This document shows positions 14,157 to 16,400 of a stretch of DNA of 16,400 nt, piece after piece. The position numbers and the translations under genes were made by a program. Source of the DNA: Fidelibacterota bacterium. Its GTDB lineage: Bacteria > Fidelibacterota > Marinisomatia > SCGC-AAA003-L08 > D37C17. A model generated the notes under the pieces. The model worked only from the letters and a program-made list of their open reading frames with translations. It ran no database searches and was not told the origin of the DNA. The stretch is taken from NCBI GenBank assembly GCA_002704685.1, contig PAHD01000021.1:18400-34799 (forward strand), written 5' to 3'. The stretch's first letter is position 1, and every line of letters begins with the position of its first letter.

Positions 14157-14930
14157 ATGTTGAAATCTACTTTAAGAAAAATAAATAGTCAGCATTTAGG
14201 CTTTTATCAAACTTGCAAATCTATTGATTTATCTGGAAAAAGCTTAAGTATTATTTCAGATTTTATTTTAGCTAATTCAAAATCAAATTTAAATTCCTAT
14301 TGGCTTGGAAGAATAGATTATTGTGAAGCTTGGAAACTACAGAAAGTAATTCAAAAAAATGTTATAAATAAAAAAATCAATGATGTCATTCTTTTTTTAG
14401 AGCATGATTCTATTTATACTCTTGGTAAAAATGCAGATTTAAATAATTTGCTTCCAGCTCGGCCTAAAGATATAGATGTAATTCAAACAGATAGAGGGGG
14501 AGAAATTACATATCACGGCCCTGGACAATTAGTAGGTTATCCAATAATTGATTTAAAAAAATATAGAAGAAGCATAACTTGGTTTATGAGAAGTTTAGAA
14601 CAGTCAATTATTGAAATGCTAAACGAAATTAATATCTCTTCAAGCAGAAAAGAAGGATTAACTGGTGTATGGGTTAATGATCATAAAATAGCCGCTCTAG
14701 GTGTTAGGCTTTCAAGATGGGTATCAATGCATGGATTCGCAATCAATATTCATACTGACCTTAGTCAATACAGGGGTATGATTCCATGCGGAATTTCTGA
14801 TTTTGGACTTACTTCAATTGCTAAAATAAAAGGTAAAGATTACTCACTTTTATATATCGCTGATTTGATGTTAAAAAACATTCAAGAAACGCTAATTCTT
14901 GATATTGAGAAGAAGGTAGAATATGTCTAA
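14157..14930 (+). CDS. lipB: Octanoyltransferase LipB with N-terminal extension
   Basis: Transfers octanoyl from acyl carrier protein to the lipoyl domains of 2-oxoacid dehydrogenases, the first step of lipoate synthesis. The core is intact: RGGEITYHGPGQLVGYP at 113-129, Lys177 (NDHKIAALGVR) and the catalytic Cys211 (MIPCGISDFG). The protein has 257 residues; LipB is commonly 210-230. The surplus is a 47-residue N-terminal segment before SYWLGRIDYCEAW, where most LipB proteins begin. No ATG, GTG or TTG start lies nearer, so the extension appears genuine. The gene starts 2 nt after folE and overlaps the E1 gene by 8 nt, which ties lipoylation to a lipoate-dependent enzyme. Confidence 0.95.
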   Translation: MLKSTLRKINSQHLGFYQTCKSIDLSGKSLSIISDFILANSKSNLNSYWLGRIDYCEAWKLQKVIQKNVINKKINDVILFLEHDSIYTLGKNADLNNLLPARPKDIDVIQTDRGGEITYHGPGQLVGYPIIDLKKYRRSITWFMRSLEQSIIEMLNEINISSSRKEGLTGVWVNDHKIAALGVRLSRWVSMHGFAINIHTDLSQYRGMIPCGISDFGLTSIAKIKGKDYSLLYIADLMLKNIQETLILDIEKKVEYV

Positions 14931-16400
14931 GTATAAAGGTTTTACAAAAAGAGAGCTTTTAGATGTATACTCAAAAATGTACTTATCCAGGATTCTTGAC
15001 CAAAAACAATTAATTTTACTAAAGCAAGGCAAAGGTTTCTTTCATATTGGTGCATCTGGCCATGAGGCTGCTGAATTAGCTGCTGCGAAAAATATTAATA
15101 ATAAAACTGATTTTTCATATCCATATTATAGAGAACAAGCTTTTTGTATTGGCCTTGGTATGACCTCTAAAGAGCTTTTGTTATCTTTTTTAGCTAAAAA
15201 GGATGACCCGAATTCAAGTGGTAGGCAAATGCCTCAACACTTTGGAAGTAAAAAATTAAATATTGTTAGTCAATCAAGCCCTACCGGAACTCAATATTTA
15301 CAAGCTGTAGGAGCAAGCTTTGTATGTCAACGTGAAAAAAATAAAGCCATTGTGTATGTATCTTCAGGTGAAGGGACAACCAGTCAAGGAGATTTTCATG
15401 AATCTTTAAATTGGGCAAGTAGAGAAAAAGCTCCAGTAATTTTTCATATACAAAATAATAAATATGCAATTTCAGTTCCAATTGAAGAGCAAACAAGCGG
15501 AGAGTCGATTTATAATATTACTTCTGGATATGATTCTCTATCAAGATATGATATAGATGGATGTAATTTTTTTGAATCCTATCAAGCATTTAAATTAGCA
15601 TCAGAGAGAGCACGTAAAGGGAAAGGACCAAGTGTAATTATTTCAGATGTTGTAAGGTTATTACCTCATTCTTCATCAGATGATCATGCAAAATATAGGT
15701 CAATAAAAGAATTAGATGATGATAAGAAAAGAGATCCTCTCATTTTATTTAAAAATGAGTGCATTAAAAATAAAATTATTAAAAATAATGAGTTTGAAGA
15801 TCTTGAGGTTAATATAAAAGAACAAGTTGACCTTGATACTGAATGGGCCGAATTGCAGGATGATCCAGTACCGAATTCATTTTCTAAAAATTTATTTTCT
15901 GATAACATTAACATTAATTTTAGTAGTGAATCTGAAATTCATCAAATTGAAACTGATAAAAGTGTAATGGTAGATGCTATTAATCATGCTTTATCAGAAG
16001 AGTTGGACGAAAACAAAAAAATGATACTATTTGGGCAAGATATTGCAGGTGGTAAAGGTGGTGTTTTTACTGCTACTCGGGGACTAACTGAAAAGTTTGG
16101 GTCTGATAGAGTATTTAATTCCCCTTTAGCTGAGTCATCTATAATAGGCACAGCAATTGGAATGGCAACATTAGGCTATAAGCCAGTAGTAGAGATTCAA
16201 TTTGGGGATTATATTTGGACGGCAATGATGCAAATCAGAAATGAGCTAGCAACTTTGCGTTATAGGTCTAATGGGGATTGGTACTGCCCTTTAGTAGTAA
16301 GAGTTCCTGTTGGAGGATATATTCATGGCTCTTTATGTCATAGTCAAAGTATTGATGGTTATTTTACTCATTTACCAGGAGTTTATATTGCATACCCCTC
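14923..16400 (+). CDS. 2-oxoacid dehydrogenase E1, fused alpha and beta subunits (3' truncated)
   Basis: ATG 14923 overlaps the end of lipB by 8 nt and has AAGG 8 nt upstream. 492 codons are present before the window ends. Residues 1 to about 330 are the E1 alpha module: FHIGASGHEAAELAAA, YPYYREQ, MPQHFGS, and the thiamine-diphosphate site SSGEGTTSQGDFHESLNWAS ending NNKYAIS. From about residue 345 (KSVMVDAINHALSEEL) the beta module follows: ILFGQDIAGGKGGVF, FNSPLAESSIIGTAIGMA, PVVEIQFGDYIW. The single-chain alpha-beta layout and HIGASGHEA suit the branched-chain 2-oxoacid (2-oxoisovalerate) type better than pyruvate. It decarboxylates the 2-oxoacid and passes the acyl group to lipoylated E2. 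The C-terminal part lies outside the window. Confidence 0.92.
   Translation, partial: MSKYKGFTKRELLDVYSKMYLSRILDQKQLILLKQGKGFFHIGASGHEAAELAAAKNINNKTDFSYPYYREQAFCIGLGMTSKELLLSFLAKKDDPNSSGRQMPQHFGSKKLNIVSQSSPTGTQYLQAVGASFVCQREKNKAIVYVSSGEGTTSQGDFHESLNWASREKAPVIFHIQNNKYAISVPIEEQTSGESIYNITSGYDSLSRYDIDGCNFFESYQAFKLASERARKGKGPSVIISDVVRLLPHSSSDDHAKYRSIKELDDDKKRDPLILFKNECIKNKIIKNNEFEDLEVNIKEQVDLDTEWAELQDDPVPNSFSKNLFSDNININFSSESEIHQIETDKSVMVDAINHALSEELDENKKMILFGQDIAGGKGGVFTATRGLTEKFGSDRVFNSPLAESSIIGTAIGMATLGYKPVVEIQFGDYIWTAMMQIRNELATLRYRSNGDWYCPLVVRVPVGGYIHGSLCHSQSIDGYFTHLPGVYIAYP

Overview
The window is AT-rich, densely packed bacterial DNA that looks like a free-living marine bacterium. Two secreted proteins end in paired dockerin-like repeats (GDLN-D---NIQDI--L-NL-LN pattern). 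From memory this tail is typical of Marinimicrobia (SAR406, Fidelibacterota); that assignment is an inference. TGA is used as an ordinary stop here (the gene at 5110-5523 ends in TGA), which matters for the selenoprotein candidate.

Layout. (1) 1-3245, minus strand: the start of a secreted protein, a MAPEG-family membrane protein and a full-length phosphoenolpyruvate carboxylase. (2) 3307-3933, minus: a thioredoxin-fold secreted protein with a dockerin-like tail. Its frame is crossed by two TGA codons four codons apart, exactly where a CxxC redox motif belongs, so I read it as a candidate UGGU selenoprotein with a damaged 5' end. (3) 4040-8476: an island built around a MerR/CarH-like regulator. 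Next to it are a small membrane protein, a VOC protein, an SRPBCC protein, an SDR, a 31-residue membrane peptide and a TMEM164/YwaF-like protein. Two copies of one operator, [GCACGTnnTGCAC]-40 bp-[CGTGCAAAACGTG], lie in the island, one beside the regulator gene and one upstream of the membrane-protein/SDR operon. Each operator-linked promoter is followed at once by long hairpin RNA. At the second site two consecutive hairpins expose the same CUUCCUCC sequence, which can pair with Shine-Dalgarno sequences. (4) 8477-13062, minus: an M14 metallocarboxypeptidase with a dockerin-like tail, a fumarylacetoacetate-hydrolase-family enzyme, an MscS-type channel and a YdjM-family membrane protein. (5) 13195-16400, plus: a tightly coupled run of a 6-pyruvoyl-tetrahydropterin-synthase-like protein, FolE, LipB and a fused alpha/beta 2-oxoacid dehydrogenase E1 cut off by the window end.

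How they fit together. Region 3 reads as one small regulon: a cobalamin-type regulator that has lost the key B12 ligands but carries a cysteine cluster, two matching operators, two structured leaders and a set of lipid/redox-type enzymes. Such gene sets elsewhere respond to light or oxidative stress; that function is inferred here. In region 5, LipB starts lipoyl attachment on the 2-oxoacid dehydrogenase complexes to which the E1 enzyme belongs, and FolE makes the substrate used by PTPS-type enzymes.
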